This document shows positions 21,871 to 33,659 of a DNA stretch of 64,000 nucleotides, piece after piece. Each line of letters opens with the position of its first letter. The stretch's first letter is position 1. The stretch spans positions 2,914,001 to 2,978,000 of the forward strand of contig JAHYIO010000033.1 in NCBI GenBank assembly GCA_020543525.1, read 5' to 3'. A model generated the notes under the pieces. It was not told where the DNA came from and searched no databases. It was given only the letters and a program-made list of their open reading frames with translations. Position numbers and translations under genes: made by a program. Source of the DNA: Coriolopsis trogii. Its lineage: Eukaryota; Basidiomycota; Agaricomycetes; Polyporales; Polyporaceae.

Positions 21871-24466
21871 ATGTCTCTCCAGGTCAATCTCTCTAGCAGA
21901 GATCTGACACAAGCATACCAAGACGTCGTCAATGCGCGCGGAATAGATTGGGCGATCTTCACGTACGACAAAGGTTCCAACGATCTCAAGGTCCAGGCAA
22001 CCGGTGACGGAGGGCTCGAAGAGCTGCAGGAGGAATTCTCTGATGGGCGGTGAGTCTCACACTCCTCGAGCTGTAGCATCCGACCCGAACCCCGTGCTAG
22101 CATGCAGTACGCGTTCGCGCGTGTAAAGGACCCGAACGTGAGTCCACCACCATCCCGCATCTCCTTAGTTCTGACTAACTCTAGTTGCTCAGAGCGAACT
22201 ACCGAAATTCGTTCAAATTAACTGGTGTGGCGATGGTGTGCCCGTTGCGCGGAAAGGTCTCTTCCACACCCATTCCAGCGCTGTCGCCAACTTCCTCCGC
22301 GGCACTCATGTCGTCATCAATGCCCGTAACGAAGTACGCTGAACTAATTTCTCAGTCTTTTGCAATCTTTCTCATATATCACCAGGCCGATGTTATGCCA
22401 GACGTGATCATGAAGCGTGTTGAAGCAGCCTCTGGTGTACATTACACTGCACAGAAGGAAGCTCCCCGCAGGTTCGAGCCCATTGCACCTGTCGGTACAA
22501 ACTACGTACCGGTAGGGAAGGTGGACATGAACGCTCTTCGGCAAGGTCCTTCGTCCGGAGCCCCTCCCGCTCCCGCTGCCTCCAAGCCCTCGGTCTCAGC
22601 CGCTGCTCGTCCGGTTCCAATGGCCCCAGCTCCTGCCTCAGGTCTCGGCAAAGCCCCTGTCGCGAACAAGGCTCCTGCTGACGCATGGCCTGATGAACCT
22701 GCCTCCTTTGCTCCTCCGCCCGCGCCTGCTGCCTCCCGGCCCATACCCAAGCCGTCGGCCCCAGTGAGTGTGATGCTTTATACCATTCATGCAATCTAAT
22801 CAGTGTCATTCAGCCCACTGTCCGTCCCACGCCTGCAGCGCCTGCACCCGTGGTTGCATCCAATGTACCTACAAAGCCCGCGGAAGACGATAAGATCGGA
22901 CCAGTCGGCACTGCGTACACACCTATCAAATTGCAGCCCAAGAGGCTCGTCAATCCATTTGCTGCCAGAGAGTCGCAAACACAGACAGAGTCAGCCCCTA
23001 AGCCTCCTGTTGGTGGTTAGTATTTCCACTACCGTATACGTCTACCCGCTGCATTGCTGACAATGATGCCACCCAGGCCCTAAGAAGCTCACATGGAGCG
23101 AACGTCAAGCGTTGGCGAAGAAGCAGCAGGAGGAAGAGGAGGCGCGCGCAAAGGCCGCCTTGGCCTCTCAACCCACCCCGCCGCCTGCTGCTGTGAGCTT
23201 CCGCGCGCCTCCTGGACCTCAACGCATGCATCCGCCACCTCTGGATGCGGAGCCGGAGACTTACACACCCGTAAGTTGCAAATGTCGCGAAGTATATCGC
23301 AGTCTCTAACAACAACACATGGCCAGCCTCCTCCACCAGCACCCCCGGCCGTGCCCAGCGCGAGTCGCCCTGTTCCGGCACCGGAGCCTGTTACGGAGGC
23401 TGCTGCTGCTGCTGCTGCGCCGCCGCCGCCTCCCCCACCACCTCCAGTTGTTCAACCAGAGCCGGAACCGGAACCTGCGGCAGCGCCTCCGCCTCCGCCT
23501 CCTGTACGTGTCGCGAAGGGCATGTTTAATATATTGTACTGACCTTCGATACCCTTAGCCTCCACCTCCGCCGCCTCCGCCGCCAGTTGCTGCCCCAGTC
23601 GTCGCTGCTGTCATTCCGGAGCCCGAACCCGAGCCCGAACCCGAGCCTGCACATGCTCCTAGTGCGCCTCACGCCCACGGTGAAGGCTTGTGCGCGATCG
23701 TTCAGTATTCGTACGAGGCAAGTGACCGATCTCCTTCCACCGTCGTATTGATCACTGATTGTCTTTTTGATCTCTTTATAGGCGCAAGAGGATAACGAGA
23801 TGGACCTGGTCGAAGGCGAGCTCATTGAGCAAATCGAGCAACTGGACGAAGGCTGGTGGTCCGGTGTAGGCGCTGGCGGCTCGAAGCAAGGCCTCTTCCC
23901 AGGTATGCCCGTGACGGCGAACTCACAGTGGGTGAGATGACGTGGCTAACGAGACTATGCAGCGAATTACGTGGAGATTGTCGAGCAAGAGGCGGCGGCT
24001 GCTACTCCGCCCCCTCCGTCTCCTCCTCCACCCCCACCTCCGGTTAGTATCCACACGTCGTAGATCTTTCGCCCATCTTCTGACCGGATGAACGAACAGC
24101 CTCCTGCACCGGCCCCTCCTCCGGTGGCTGCGCACCCCGAGCCCGAAGCGGAGCCGGAAGAAGACCTGGGATCCTGGGCGATCGCGTTGTACGAGTACGT
24201 TTCATCTGAACTTTTACCACTATCGCGAGAGGCTGGCTGACAAGCGTTGGACAGTTACGACGCGGGCGAGGACAACGAGCTCACGTTCAAGGAAGGGGAC
24301 CGGATCACGCACATCGAGGCTGCGTCGGACGATTGGTGGCAGGGTACGGATAAGCATGGGAACGTTGGTCTCTTCCCTGGTGCGTCTCTTTTGCTCTGTC
24401 TTTTTCGTGTGTGTTGTTGATGGGAGCGTTGGGCGAGCAGCGAACTACGTGGAGTTGCAGGCTTGA
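21871..24466 (+). CDS. ABP1: Actin-binding protein Abp1 (ADF-H plus two SH3 domains)
   Basis: About a dozen exons. The N-terminus MSLQVNLSSRDLTQAYQDVV starts an ADF-homology domain that continues through WAIFTYDKGSNDLKV, YAFARVKDPN, LPKFVQINWCGDGVPVARKG and DVIMKRVEAASGVHYTAQ (about residues 1-140). A long Pro/Ala-rich linker follows, with a basic helix (KKLTWSERQALAKKQQEEEE, as in Abp1) and PPPP runs. Two SH3 domains end the protein: CAIVQYSYEAQEDNEMDLVE...GWWSG...LFPANYVEI and SWAIALYDYDAGEDNELTFK...WWQG...LFPANYVELQA. Abp1 binds F-actin in cortical patches, activates Arp2/3 and recruits endocytic partners through SH3. Yeast Abp1 has one SH3; two are common in basidiomycetes. Many introns fall at proline-rich joints, so their exact ends are less sure. 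Confidence 0.93.
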
Positions 24467-25263
24467 AGGTAGTAGCGGCGGAAAGCAATCAGGATTGAAG
24501 ACCTATCGGACGACAGATGTGGTGCACGTAATTGATTTCGTAGCCAAGCGAATGCGAGGAGGAACTGCTGGCAATGTTTGAGGCGGATAGTTTGTCACTC
24601 AATGCGATATTCTCAGGTATGTCGAACACTGCTGTCAACTGGCTCAACCCCGAGCGCTCGTCGGTGTGGTTGGCTCTCAATAATTGTATGAATCGGTGAT
24701 TGTATAACTCACTACGCCTCCAAATATTTTTGGAGACTGGGACTGAGACTTTCATGATATCCCGGGCGGCCGTACGACTCTCTACCATGAGATTTCGATG
24801 TCAACGGCCTCGGAACTAGACGGCCCCATATGACACTACGTGCCTTAACGATGTACACCGTTGGTTGCTCCTGTCGAAGCAAGGAGTCTCGGCAGGTGGT
24901 TGCGCAAACCAGGGCATGTCTACGGCGATCCAGCCAGTATTACACACAGTGAGTGGTCTCTTCAATTACATCTTGTACGCTCACGAGTACGTGTCAACCT
25001 TGCTGTAGACGGGGTCTATCGACCTTTCTGTCGTTGCAAATCAACTGTATCACAAGGCCCGAACAACGATGTGAATGCTCCGCGGTATGTATCGTCAAGA
25101 GAGGGAGAGTCAGCCTTTCTCGCGTCCTTGGCTAGGCGTAGGCAGTGTAAGTCGAATCTAACGAAGAGATGTAGGAGATATACAGTAGCATTATACAGCA
25201 GTATGGTATCGTTGGGTCCAGCTGATCTCTGCTGGGGTAAAGAACTCTAAAGTTCGGCTCCCC
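24467..25263. other. Intergenic, no gene recognised
   Basis: Two short open stretches exist (minus 24489-24788, plus 24861-25250). Neither has recognisable domains or splice support. The stretch lies between two convergently oriented genes, so it need hold only terminators. Confidence 0.35.
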
Positions 25264-26159
25264 CTACCGCGCGGGGGCACAATATCCGTCTTCGATCATC
25301 TCAAGGAACCGGAACGAGGTGTCCACGTCGACCTTGACTGTAGTCGGGGGCCGGTACACGGTATGTTCTGACTTCGTCTCCAGCAGCGGCTCGTGAAGGT
25401 GCGCGATGACTTCCTTCAGTCTTGGGTCGGCACGGTCCGCCTCCAAGACGTCAACGAGAGCGCGGTAGTTTGGGCATCGTTCGCGAACGAGAGCGACGCC
25501 GAGCGAGAGGGAGAGCGTCTGGAGGGCGTAGGCGACGAGGCCGATTGCGGGCGAGACGAAGCCTCTTCGCGCGGCGAGCTCGGCGTACTTTGCTGCGTCG
25601 AAGAGGTCGCCGAGGGCGCGCTCGTTCACGTTGCTCACGTCCATGCCCCAGGAGAGCCGCTCGTTGAGGGTCGTGAGGTACTTTCTCAGGTACACGTATG
25701 CGAGGACGGAGGCGGCGTGTATGAATTGTGTCCTTAGGGCGTGGTAGTTCTTGTCGGCCCGGGTCGTTGGGTCGGCCCCTGTGCTCAGGAAGGCGTGCAC
25801 CGCGGCTGGGTCGATTGCGCGGCTGAAGACCTTGGCGGCTTCGAGGATTGGGTTGGAGCTTTCGAGCGACATGTAGCTGCGCACCGTTCGTTAGCGGACG
25901 AGCTGACGCGCGCACGGATGGACTGGACGTACCGAATGGCGAGCTCTACGCGGTGGAGCCATTCCTTGTACGCGTTGCCGCAGTCGTGAAATTCTTCGAT
26001 GTCCCTGTGGATTTTGAGCATGGAGAGATATCTGAATCGCTTCACGAACGAAGCGCGCTCCGCGTTCTGGGTGTCTTCGTCCGGGTATTCGCGGTAGTCT
26101 GTGGTGCACGACCAGCGGAGACGCATGAAGTCGTCGAGGGTTCTTTGGTCAAGACGCAT
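25264..26159 (-). CDS. MYND-family relative without zinc finger, copy A
   Basis: Two exons (25933-26159, 25264-25876) give 279 residues. Exon 1 ends LHRVELAIR with the intron inside the Arg codon; exon 2 begins YMSLESSNPILEAAKVFSRA. This is the same junction as in the MYND genes (AIR|F, AIR|Y, AIR|C). The core of exon 2 (LRKYLTTLNERLSWGM, LFDAAKYAELAARRGFVSPA, LVAYALQTLSLSLG) aligns by eye with the helical core of the MYND copies. The region where the finger would start is replaced by HLHEPLLETKSEHTVYRPP and a stop at 25264, so no Cys/His finger is present. Function unknown. Start at 26159 was preferred over an upstream ATG because it gives an exon 1 of family length. Confidence 0.75.
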
Positions 26160-26568
26160 CGTGGGTTGGACAGGTGGCGGTCGCTGAACGAGTAAAGATT
26201 CGCAGTTTGGATGGGTGTCACGTTGCTCAATGACCGTTTGGGGTGGGCTTTTATGCATTTCGCGTTCTGTCAAAGCTGCGAAGCAAGTCAAGTTGCGTCT
26301 GTCAACGGAGTGCACTTAGGACGTACGTGGCTGTGCGTATGTGGTCAAAGCTCGTGAGCCACTGAGATAAAGCTAGTGTCCACTCATGCATGTGCGCAGT
26401 AGTGTGGGCTTCTCGGCCTCTCAAGACGGGACTCATAACGTCGTCATTGACGACTGGCGGAGGGTATTATACAGCTTGTAATGTACTACAAATCCGACAT
26501 AATGATCTACATATAGAACAGAATCTGAGCGAATCACTTGACCGTGCTTCTTCAAAGCTTTCTTGCAG

Positions 26569-27446
26569 TCACTCTGCCTCACTGAATGTCTCTCCGTCCA
26601 ATGGGAGCTCTTCATACACATCCAAGATGGCATCCTCTTCCACGATCATTGCACACAGCTGCCTGACGTCCGGAGTGTCGAGCTTCAGTCCCTGCGGGAG
26701 CGAGGCGAGATTACCATGCCCGGGAGCCGGGTGCATGTTGTCCTTCAACGCTAGCCACAATGGCAAGTACCGCACCTGCGTGCGTATCACTCCGATCATC
26801 TCCAAGGGGTCCAAGAGGGCCAAGAACGACCGGGCGACCGTGTAGACAGCGGGGGACATGAAGTTCGTGCGGATCAGGAGCCGTGCGTACGTCACGGCCG
26901 TGAGCATGTCCTGGAAGATCTTGTAGACGTGGTCTTCTCGCTCGAAGGCCGGAAGCCAACGCTCGCGCTCTGCCATGGGAGCTGAGTACTTTCTGAGGTA
27001 TGCGAGGGCGGCGACGCTGCGTGCACGTGCGAGGATGAGCTTGGGAGGAGGGTTATAGGTGGTTCTCTTGAGGAGGATGTCTGGATGTCTGGGGTTGATG
27101 CGGGTTTCGTCGAGGATCTCGAGGGCGAGGTCAGCGTCGAGGATGACATTCCCGCGTACTTCACCATCTTGTCTCATGAGACATCTGTCCGGTATCTGGT
27201 TAGGAGGCACGTTCGCGTTCAGCGCGCTGGAGCGACGGGTGCTTGCCTTATAGCGAGTTCAAGTCGTAGCTCCCAGTTTGCCTGGTTAGGATCAGTCTCG
27301 AATATTTTCAAGAGTTCCTGTCGTGTTCTGCTGCGAAAGCGCCGACAGCAATGGGCGCGGAGATCCGCGAGTTGTGGCTGATGGCGGGAGTCGTGGAAGC
27401 AGTTGATGTGGTAGAGCATGTACTCTTGTACCTTCACCAGAGACAT
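26569..27446 (-). CDS. MYND-family relative without zinc finger, copy B
   Basis: Two exons (27247-27446, 26569-27184) give 271 residues. Exon 1 runs MSLVKVQEYMLYHINCF to NWELRLELAIR; exon 2 begins CLMRQDGEVRGNVILDADLA and carries the family core (VAALAYLRKYSAPMAERERW, MLTAVTYARLLIRTNFMSPA, LPLWLALKDNMHP). It ends acidic (EELPLDGETFSEAE) with no zinc finger. The only donor that keeps the family junction is GC (AAG|GCAAGC), giving a GC...AG intron. Copy A lies 409 bp away in the same direction, and both share features against the finger-bearing copies, so they probably form a tandem subfamily. Function unknown. Confidence 0.72.
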
Positions 27447-28529
27447 GGTCGATAGGTTGAGTGGGAGGAGATGTCGTAACAGAGAGAAGGAAGGCGTCGA
27501 ACGAGAACAACAGTCATAACGAGGCGCTATATGGAGAGTTTGCGGGCCACAAAAGACAAAGAAGGGGGACACAAAGCGTTGTCAGTCAAGGCCCAACAAG
27601 GTAGTTGGTCGTTGCCGAGTAGCGCCGGTCGCTGCACCTTGCTTGGACCAACCAAACATTGTCGCTCCTGACGCATCCACAGACTGCTCATGAGCCTTTC
27701 GTAGATGTGATTGTCGTACCGCATGAGTATTGACCGAGAACGATGGACTATCACTGGCAGCGTGGTTAGGTCGAGACGGACTCGGAGAACCACAAGTTAC
27801 AGGGGCCGCCGGTGAGCGTGACAATGCGATTGCAGTTGTAGGAGGCGCTACGAGGGTGTTCCGCTTTAACCAAAGGTAGTGCTAGCGTACCAGCGAGCAA
27901 CCCGAGTGTCGCAGTCTCTGACATATGAGGAGACTGAGTCGTCGATGGGAGCGCTGGCCAAGGAGGAGGAATGATCCGGTTTGATTCATAACGTGGCTGT
28001 GCAACCGAGTGCACGGCTTCGCGTGTTTGTTCTCGTTCGCTCTGCGCAGCTTTTTCGCAGATCTACTCATGCTGCGTGTCTCTTACGACCTCGACGCGTT
28101 CGATATGACGGTCGTATAGCACGCAAGGGTGGCCTGTGGATCGTGTCTACAGCCATAAACCGTTTCTCTCCCTCCCCGAAACGTCACGACAACACCACTG
28201 CGCTGATGGCCTCCTCACTCTTCCTGCATAGCCATCCATCCAAGCACAGCAACGATGCGCTTTGCATACTGTTTCACTCGTGAGCCCAAGCCACTGAGGA
28301 GGTTTCATTAGCCTCGCGTGCCATATAGTTTCCACTGTCCCGGAGACCTGGCAGCCCGCCCAGTGCAAGACGCGATTACGCCTCTCCTTGTCGACGGCGC
28401 TCAAACGCCGTAGCTTGCATCATAAGTCCCACAGCGGACGAGTAGGGATGGGCGACGCCACCGCGACGCCCCCTCAACCTTCCCCTTCGCACCACCACCT
28501 TCTTCTTCTGAGCTGGTCTCCCCTTTCAT
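27447..28529. other. Intergenic, no gene recognised
   Basis: Divergent spacer between copy B and the membrane protein gene. Short open stretches (minus 27527-27793, minus 27766-28014, plus 28388-28687) have no recognisable domains. The last 150 bp are pyrimidine-rich (ccttcttcttctgagctgg) and probably hold the leader of the next gene. Confidence 0.35.
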
Positions 28530-29578
28530 TTGTCTCTCTTTCCCTTCGCAAACGCTCTCTTTTCACGACTGATCCGACTACTGTGGGGGTGGACGCTCTT
28601 CATGACGTACATCCAGCTTTCCACTGTTTACTCAACGCACCAATCATCGTCACACAAACGGCGACCGTGGATCGAGGAGGTGCATGATGGTCTGATGGCT
28701 CTGGGCAGTGGCAGCGCACCAAGAGTGGTCGCTCGCGAAGGTGAGTCTCAGCTCGCTCTTCCCCTGGCTCAAACATGTGATTCCCCTGATCGCGCAAACC
28801 AAGGGTTTCAAACTCTGGACGTTGGATCGAACGCTGTGGACCCTGGGTTGGCCCTATCCCAGCCGGACCAGCCAGCTAGCGACAGCGCGCGGGCAGGGAA
28901 CGGGACGGAGGACGCGCCCGATGCAGATGGGAACCTCGAGATGATCATCGGTGGGGCGGCTGCAGCCAGTGTCATCCTCCTCCTCGCCGTCGTGTACATC
29001 GGCTATTGGCTCGTCAAGCGGAGAGCGCGCCGTCGCGACCAAGGTACGCCCCCACTCCTTATATCCGAACGTGTGCTCTCTCAGCCCCGAGAGCAGGCCA
29101 ACCGCGATCAGCACCGAAACTGGAAGCGCCGAGAAAGGCGGGGAGGAAGAGTATCGCGCTTTCCCTCGATTCCGCCGCGACTCTCCGCGCGAGCCCTCCT
29201 CGCGTCTCGAAAGACCTCCCAGAGCCCCCCTCCCCAGAAATATCCTCCGCGAACCTCCTCTCGTCCCGTGCGTTCGCGATCACGCCCGTCACCACGGCCT
29301 TCCCCATCTACCCCTCGGCGACGCACTGGCACGATCCCGAGAAGAGCCCGGTGGACGAGTCGAGCTATGACTATGGCCGCGAGTCCGTCTTGCGCCCCGT
29401 GTCGGCTTTGGGTACGCCGCGGAGGTCTTACCGACTGACGGTGGTGAGCCTGCTCCCGGAGAAACGTCCCTCTTCGATCGACGTAGAGCTAGGGCGAGGG
29501 GAGGTACTGGCGCAGGCTGTGGACTCTGTGGTGAGAGAGGCAGCGAAGGAGGTTGTACCTCCTTACACGTCGCGGTAG
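28530..29578 (+). CDS. Single-pass membrane protein, unknown function
   Basis: The frame carries a Ser/Asp-rich ectodomain (GLALSQPDQPASDSARAGNG), then one membrane span (MIIGGAAAASVILLLAVVYI) followed by a basic stop-transfer run KRRARRR. An intron (29044-29084) then leads to a cytoplasmic tail (APRAGQPRSAPKLEAPRKAG ... ATLRASPPRVSKDLPEPPSP ... VSALGTPRRSYRLTVVS) ending at 29578. The tail is rich in SP/TP sites, as in many agaricomycete surface proteins. The start is uncertain: 28530 gives a hydrophobic N-terminus, while an in-frame ATG at 28698 would omit it. A possible intron at 28741-28802 keeps the frame either way. No family name is offered. Confidence 0.65.
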
Positions 29579-29869
29579 CCGGACGATGCCTGTGCGCGCA
29601 TGTTCAACTGTCATGACCGTCACGCCCCTTGAACGCTTGGACGATGCAGCTTACGTGGACATTCTCTGCGCCGGACTCGTCGGTCGTCGTTTGTACAGAT
29701 ACCCTCTGGAAGGACCTTTGTACATATGCTCTGTAGCTATATAATCCGTGGTGGTGTATGTTATGTGGTGGCTTGAAGAACGACGTGAACTACTATACAT
29801 GGGGCGGGGGAAGACGATCGAAACGCACTAGTACACGATTCCTGGGATACGGTCACAACCACAGAAGCA

Positions 29870-31464
29870 CTACACGAGTGCACGCAACAACGCGCTCACC
29901 TCCTGACCTCTGACAGCCTCGAAATCCGTCTCGCGCAACGCACCAAACAAGCGCGCCCCCTTGTCACCCGCCACTCGCTGCCAGTCGCAACTTGAACTGA
30001 CCCCACGATCCGCATCATGCGTCACAGCATCGCGGCTGGCGTTCTCGCTCCAGGGCCTCGCAAGACAATCCGAGACTCTGTGCTCGCCGCGGAGCCCTCG
30101 TACAGGCTGGTCGTCTGACTCTCGGTACCACCACTCGAAATGCGCACCGTCAAACGCCGCTGCGGGGCACCCACCGTCAGCCGCTCGGGGCTCTGATCGC
30201 ATACTGCTCGTGCTGCGAATCCCGATGTTGAGCGCGAGCAGGCGCAGAGATGGTAGTACGGGCGGGAGGGCGCTGCGTAGGCGATCCGAGAGCTGGCTGT
30301 CGATCGGATTTGGAACTGGGAGTGGAGGAGAGGCGAGCGGGTCGACGGGCGGGCGCTGGATGTGTATCGCAAGCGCGAGGAGGGCCGGTGATCCGGTGTA
30401 GGACATGTTATCCTGCGAAGACTCGCATTATCAGACCCCACGCATTGGTGAGTAGAGCGAGGGAGGGAACTCACGAGCCAGGTCTCGAGGTCAGGCGAGG
30501 CGGGGTCCGTGTCTGCGACGACGAGCTCGAGGTAGCGCACGCGCGGCATCGCGGGCGCGTACGTCTTCCAGAACGAGTACTGGTTGAACCCCGCCTGCAT
30601 GCCTATCGTCAGCCGCTGCGGGGACGCTGCTGCGAGCACGCTGCAGAGCGGGCCCGGGTCCCAGTCGCGCTGCCGGTCGAGCGTGATATCCACCTCGAGC
30701 GCGCGGACGGGACGGGGGACGTGCAGCGAGAGGAGAGATCGGAGGTCTCCGCGCAGGTGGTCGAGGGACGGCCACCATGCTGCGCGCGAGAGAGCGGGGT
30801 CGCCCTCGTTGAAGATGACCTTGTTCAGCTGCAGACTGCGGAGCCCGGGTGCTGCGGCGAGGAGGGCGTGCCGAGAGGGCGGGGACTGGATGCGGCTGAG
30901 GACGAGCGTGTGGAGGTTGAGCATCTCCGGGAGGACCATCGCGTGCGCGGGCTGGTCCGTGTAGATCGTCCATTCTTCTGCGACGTGGAGGGAGCGGAGG
31001 GTGCGCGCGCTCTGGAGCTGGAGGAGCATCGCTTCCGTGTCGTTGCCGAAGGATTGTAGGGTGAGGGAGGAGAGCTTCTGGAGGGCCATGATGGCCTCGC
31101 CGAGAGATGGCTCGATGGTGAGCAGCAGATCGGCGGAGGGGAGAACGAGAGTGTCGAGCTCGCTAGCGTAGGGAAGCAATTTGGCCAGGTGCTCCAGAGT
31201 CGCATAGAATGACCGGGGCTCCTTGGTGATCCCTTGAAGGAGTGTCAGGCTGCGCAAAACAGGAGTCCGTGTGTCCGGTTCGGCAAGCACAAACTGGCAA
31301 AACTGGGTGAGCCTCGTTGCTGAGCTGAATTGGACGTTTGAGACGGCGTGTCTGGTTGCGGAGTGACGCAAAACGTGACATGCGGTGCCCAATGCCAGTG
31401 CGTCTCGAGGAGTGAGGTACGGGATGATTTCGACGAGGATATCGAAGTTGAGTGCTACGGCCAT
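29870..31464 (-). CDS. F-box-like protein
   Basis: Two exons (30475-31464, 29870-30412) give 510 residues. The N-terminus MAVALNFDILVEIIPYLTPR followed by DALALGTACHVLRH matches the degenerate F-box seen in large agaricomycete families. The rest is a leucine-rich, LRR-like array (LRSLTLLQGI, LSSLTLQSFG, LHTLVLSRIQ, GLRSLQLNKV, VRALEVDITL, VRYLELVVAD), with late segments LRLLALNIGI and FEWWYRESD. F-box proteins link substrates to SCF ubiquitin ligases; the substrate is unknown. The start at 31464 was chosen because it opens directly into the F-box; upstream in-frame codons have no similarity. Intron phase is 0. Confidence 0.78.
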
Positions 31465-32529
31465 CCTAAAAGTCGTTCCGCCAGAGTGGGGTGTGCGTCG
31501 CGAACGGGCCATATGCCGTCTATAAAGTGCTCCTGCCCACACTGAGCCCCACGATTATAACGTTCGCGGACGTGTTGGTCCCGATCGCGACACGATCGGA
31601 TGTGAGGCACTGGGGCCATCCCCGTCTTCGATCTTGCGCGGGGTAGCTCATTTTTGCCGTCAGTAAATATGTATGCGGGTCCCATACGGTAACGAGTGTC
31701 GGAACTGAGGCTGCGAGCGAGCGTGTCCGAGGATCGTGTGTAGAGCCGTACAGGATCATTCCTACTATTCGTGCATAGAAAATGGGCGCCCCTATTGCAA
31801 TCGAGGCCGCCGACTGGCAATTGGGCATCTTGTAATGGCAAGTTTGCATACACAGACAGGGGATCCGGATACTTAGCTATCGGCCTCGGTGTCCACTGGT
31901 CGCCGAGTACTTGTGAGAAGCCTGCGGACGAGCAAATTCAGCAAGAAATGTCTGACAGCCGTCACGGATCAGACCAAACGCAGAAGCAAGACTCCGCAGA
32001 AAGCAGGGCGATCTAGGAACAGCATCGCGCAGAGTCGCCGGCGCAGACGAGGTCCTGCAGGATCCGGAGGCGGTGATGGTTGGTGGCAAACATCCAAGAC
32101 CGGTAGGCGCCATCCCTGCTCAGCCCAACGGGGCAAACTCTCTCCGGGCCGACGCCCACTTCATGCTCTCCCGCAGTTTCCTCGCACGTTTTTCGCTGTC
32201 CAGTGTCAACCTCAGTCTATATTCCATAGGTCAGCAAGGTCCATATGAATACTGCCGTAGCTAGTACTTAGTACATATCCGGCGGAGGTCTGGACCCGTG
32301 AGCCACCTCCTATGTGTATGTCCATGTCCAATCTCAATCGCTCATGTCCATTCTCTCCTGACTTGGACTGTGCACCGGACCAGCTATCATACGGAAGGTG
32401 ATTGGGGGTCTGTCTGCGCAAGTGAAGGTACCACGGGCACGTCGCTTGATCCACGCAATCAAGCAGATCCGCGTACCTCCGATTGGCATGAACATACGTA
32501 GAAGTCAATTCTTCCAGACTCAAATGAGC
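31465..32529. other. Intergenic, no gene recognised
   Basis: About 1.06 kb between two minus-strand genes. Scattered short frames only; nothing with domain or splice support. Confidence 0.35.
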
Positions 32530-33659
32530 TCAGCAGTCGTCGATTTTCGCAAGTTGGTTCTCCAGTGACTGGACCGTGGAAGCATTGACAGCGATCGTGT
32601 CAGGGATGGCCCCACCGTCAACAGCGAAACCACCCAAGCACACTTTCCTGTGGCCTTGGAAGAAATCCTAATCACCACTCATGAGCTCCCACATCGTCAG
32701 AACAACATGGAATGCACGTACACTTGACCGACAGTCCTCGCCACAATATGTCGGTTTCGTCTTGATCTGGCATCCACCCACGCAAGGAATGAGTAATACC
32801 CTGTCCCGCCTCGCCTGAGCCCTTGAAATCTTATGGTACCTGCACTCCCTCATACTACACGCAGGCATGGACTCAGCTACCGTGTAGCCATCCCATTGTA
32901 AGCGCTCCAGCCGCGCCAAGATGATCTCCTGCTCCCGGTGTGCGACAACGGGCCCGATCCGTCTCCAGAACCTGAACTTGTTCAAGTCCGTCCCTAGCAC
33001 CCGCGCGAGGTCCCGGAGCGCAAAGAACGTCACGTACGCGCTCTCTGTGAACAGCTGACCCTGCGCGGCGAGGTAAGCGTACTTTGCTGCCCTCGCGAGT
33101 TCGTGGATGGGTGAGGCAAGGAGGACGGCGCGTGTCACTGCCGGGGACATGCGCTCTGCGTGGCTTGTGGCATACCTGCGGTAGTACGCATAACCAATGA
33201 CGGAGCGAAGCTGGTGCATGACAGGCTCTGGGGGTCTCTCGACGACGGAAGGCCCGCCTTCCGGGCTGATGGAGGCTTCGTTGAACTTGGCATAATTGAA
33301 GATGTCCTGCAGACGGACCGCGGCTGGGGCGTGACCACTGGGTCCCAAGCCTGAGATACATCTTTCATGTCGGTTGCCGGTAGTAATGAGTGTGGCGGAG
33401 GATCGGTTAGTGAGTTGGGTGCATCGGTGCGTGCGATAGGAGCTGACCTTATAGCGAAGGTGAGAATAGCTATCCACCGCTGAAACTTGTCCTTCTCCGT
33501 CGCGATATTACGAACATGTTGTTCGTTGGTGACACCCTCGATGGACCTGAGCGTGGTGCGCTCGGCGACTGACGGATCTGCAGGAGGGCAGCTCACGTCA
33601 AAGCAGCATCTAAAGGCGATCCTTGAGTATTCGTGGGTTGCACGGCTGCTGAGCTCCAT
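32530..33659 (-). CDS. MYND zinc-finger protein, copy 3
   Basis: Three exons (33448-33659, 32722-33361, 32530-32667) give 329 residues. Exon 1 runs MELSSRATHEYSRIAFRC to WIAILTFAIR, with the intron inside the Arg codon as in the other family members. Exon 2 starts CISGLGPSGHAPAAV and carries the core (IGYAYYRRYATSHAERMSPA, LARAAKYAYLAAQGQLFTES, FFALRDLARVLG) and most of the finger: CSMREC, LLIPCVGGC and YCGEDCRSS. Exon 3 gives DFFQGHRKVC, completing the MYND pattern, then a short tail ending LAKIDDC. It is more diverged from copies 1 and 2 than they are from each other. It lies beside the HET gene block, but a joint function is only a guess. Confidence 0.86.

Noticed and set aside
23380..23660. 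Possible triplet repeat expansion (gctgctgctgct, gagcccgaaccc)
   Set aside because: It lies inside ABP1 exons and simply encodes the Ala, Pro and Glu-Pro runs of its linker.
30250..31059. 269-codon plus-strand frame
   Set aside because: Antisense shadow of the F-box-like gene, with biased Arg/Glu/Val composition and no domain.
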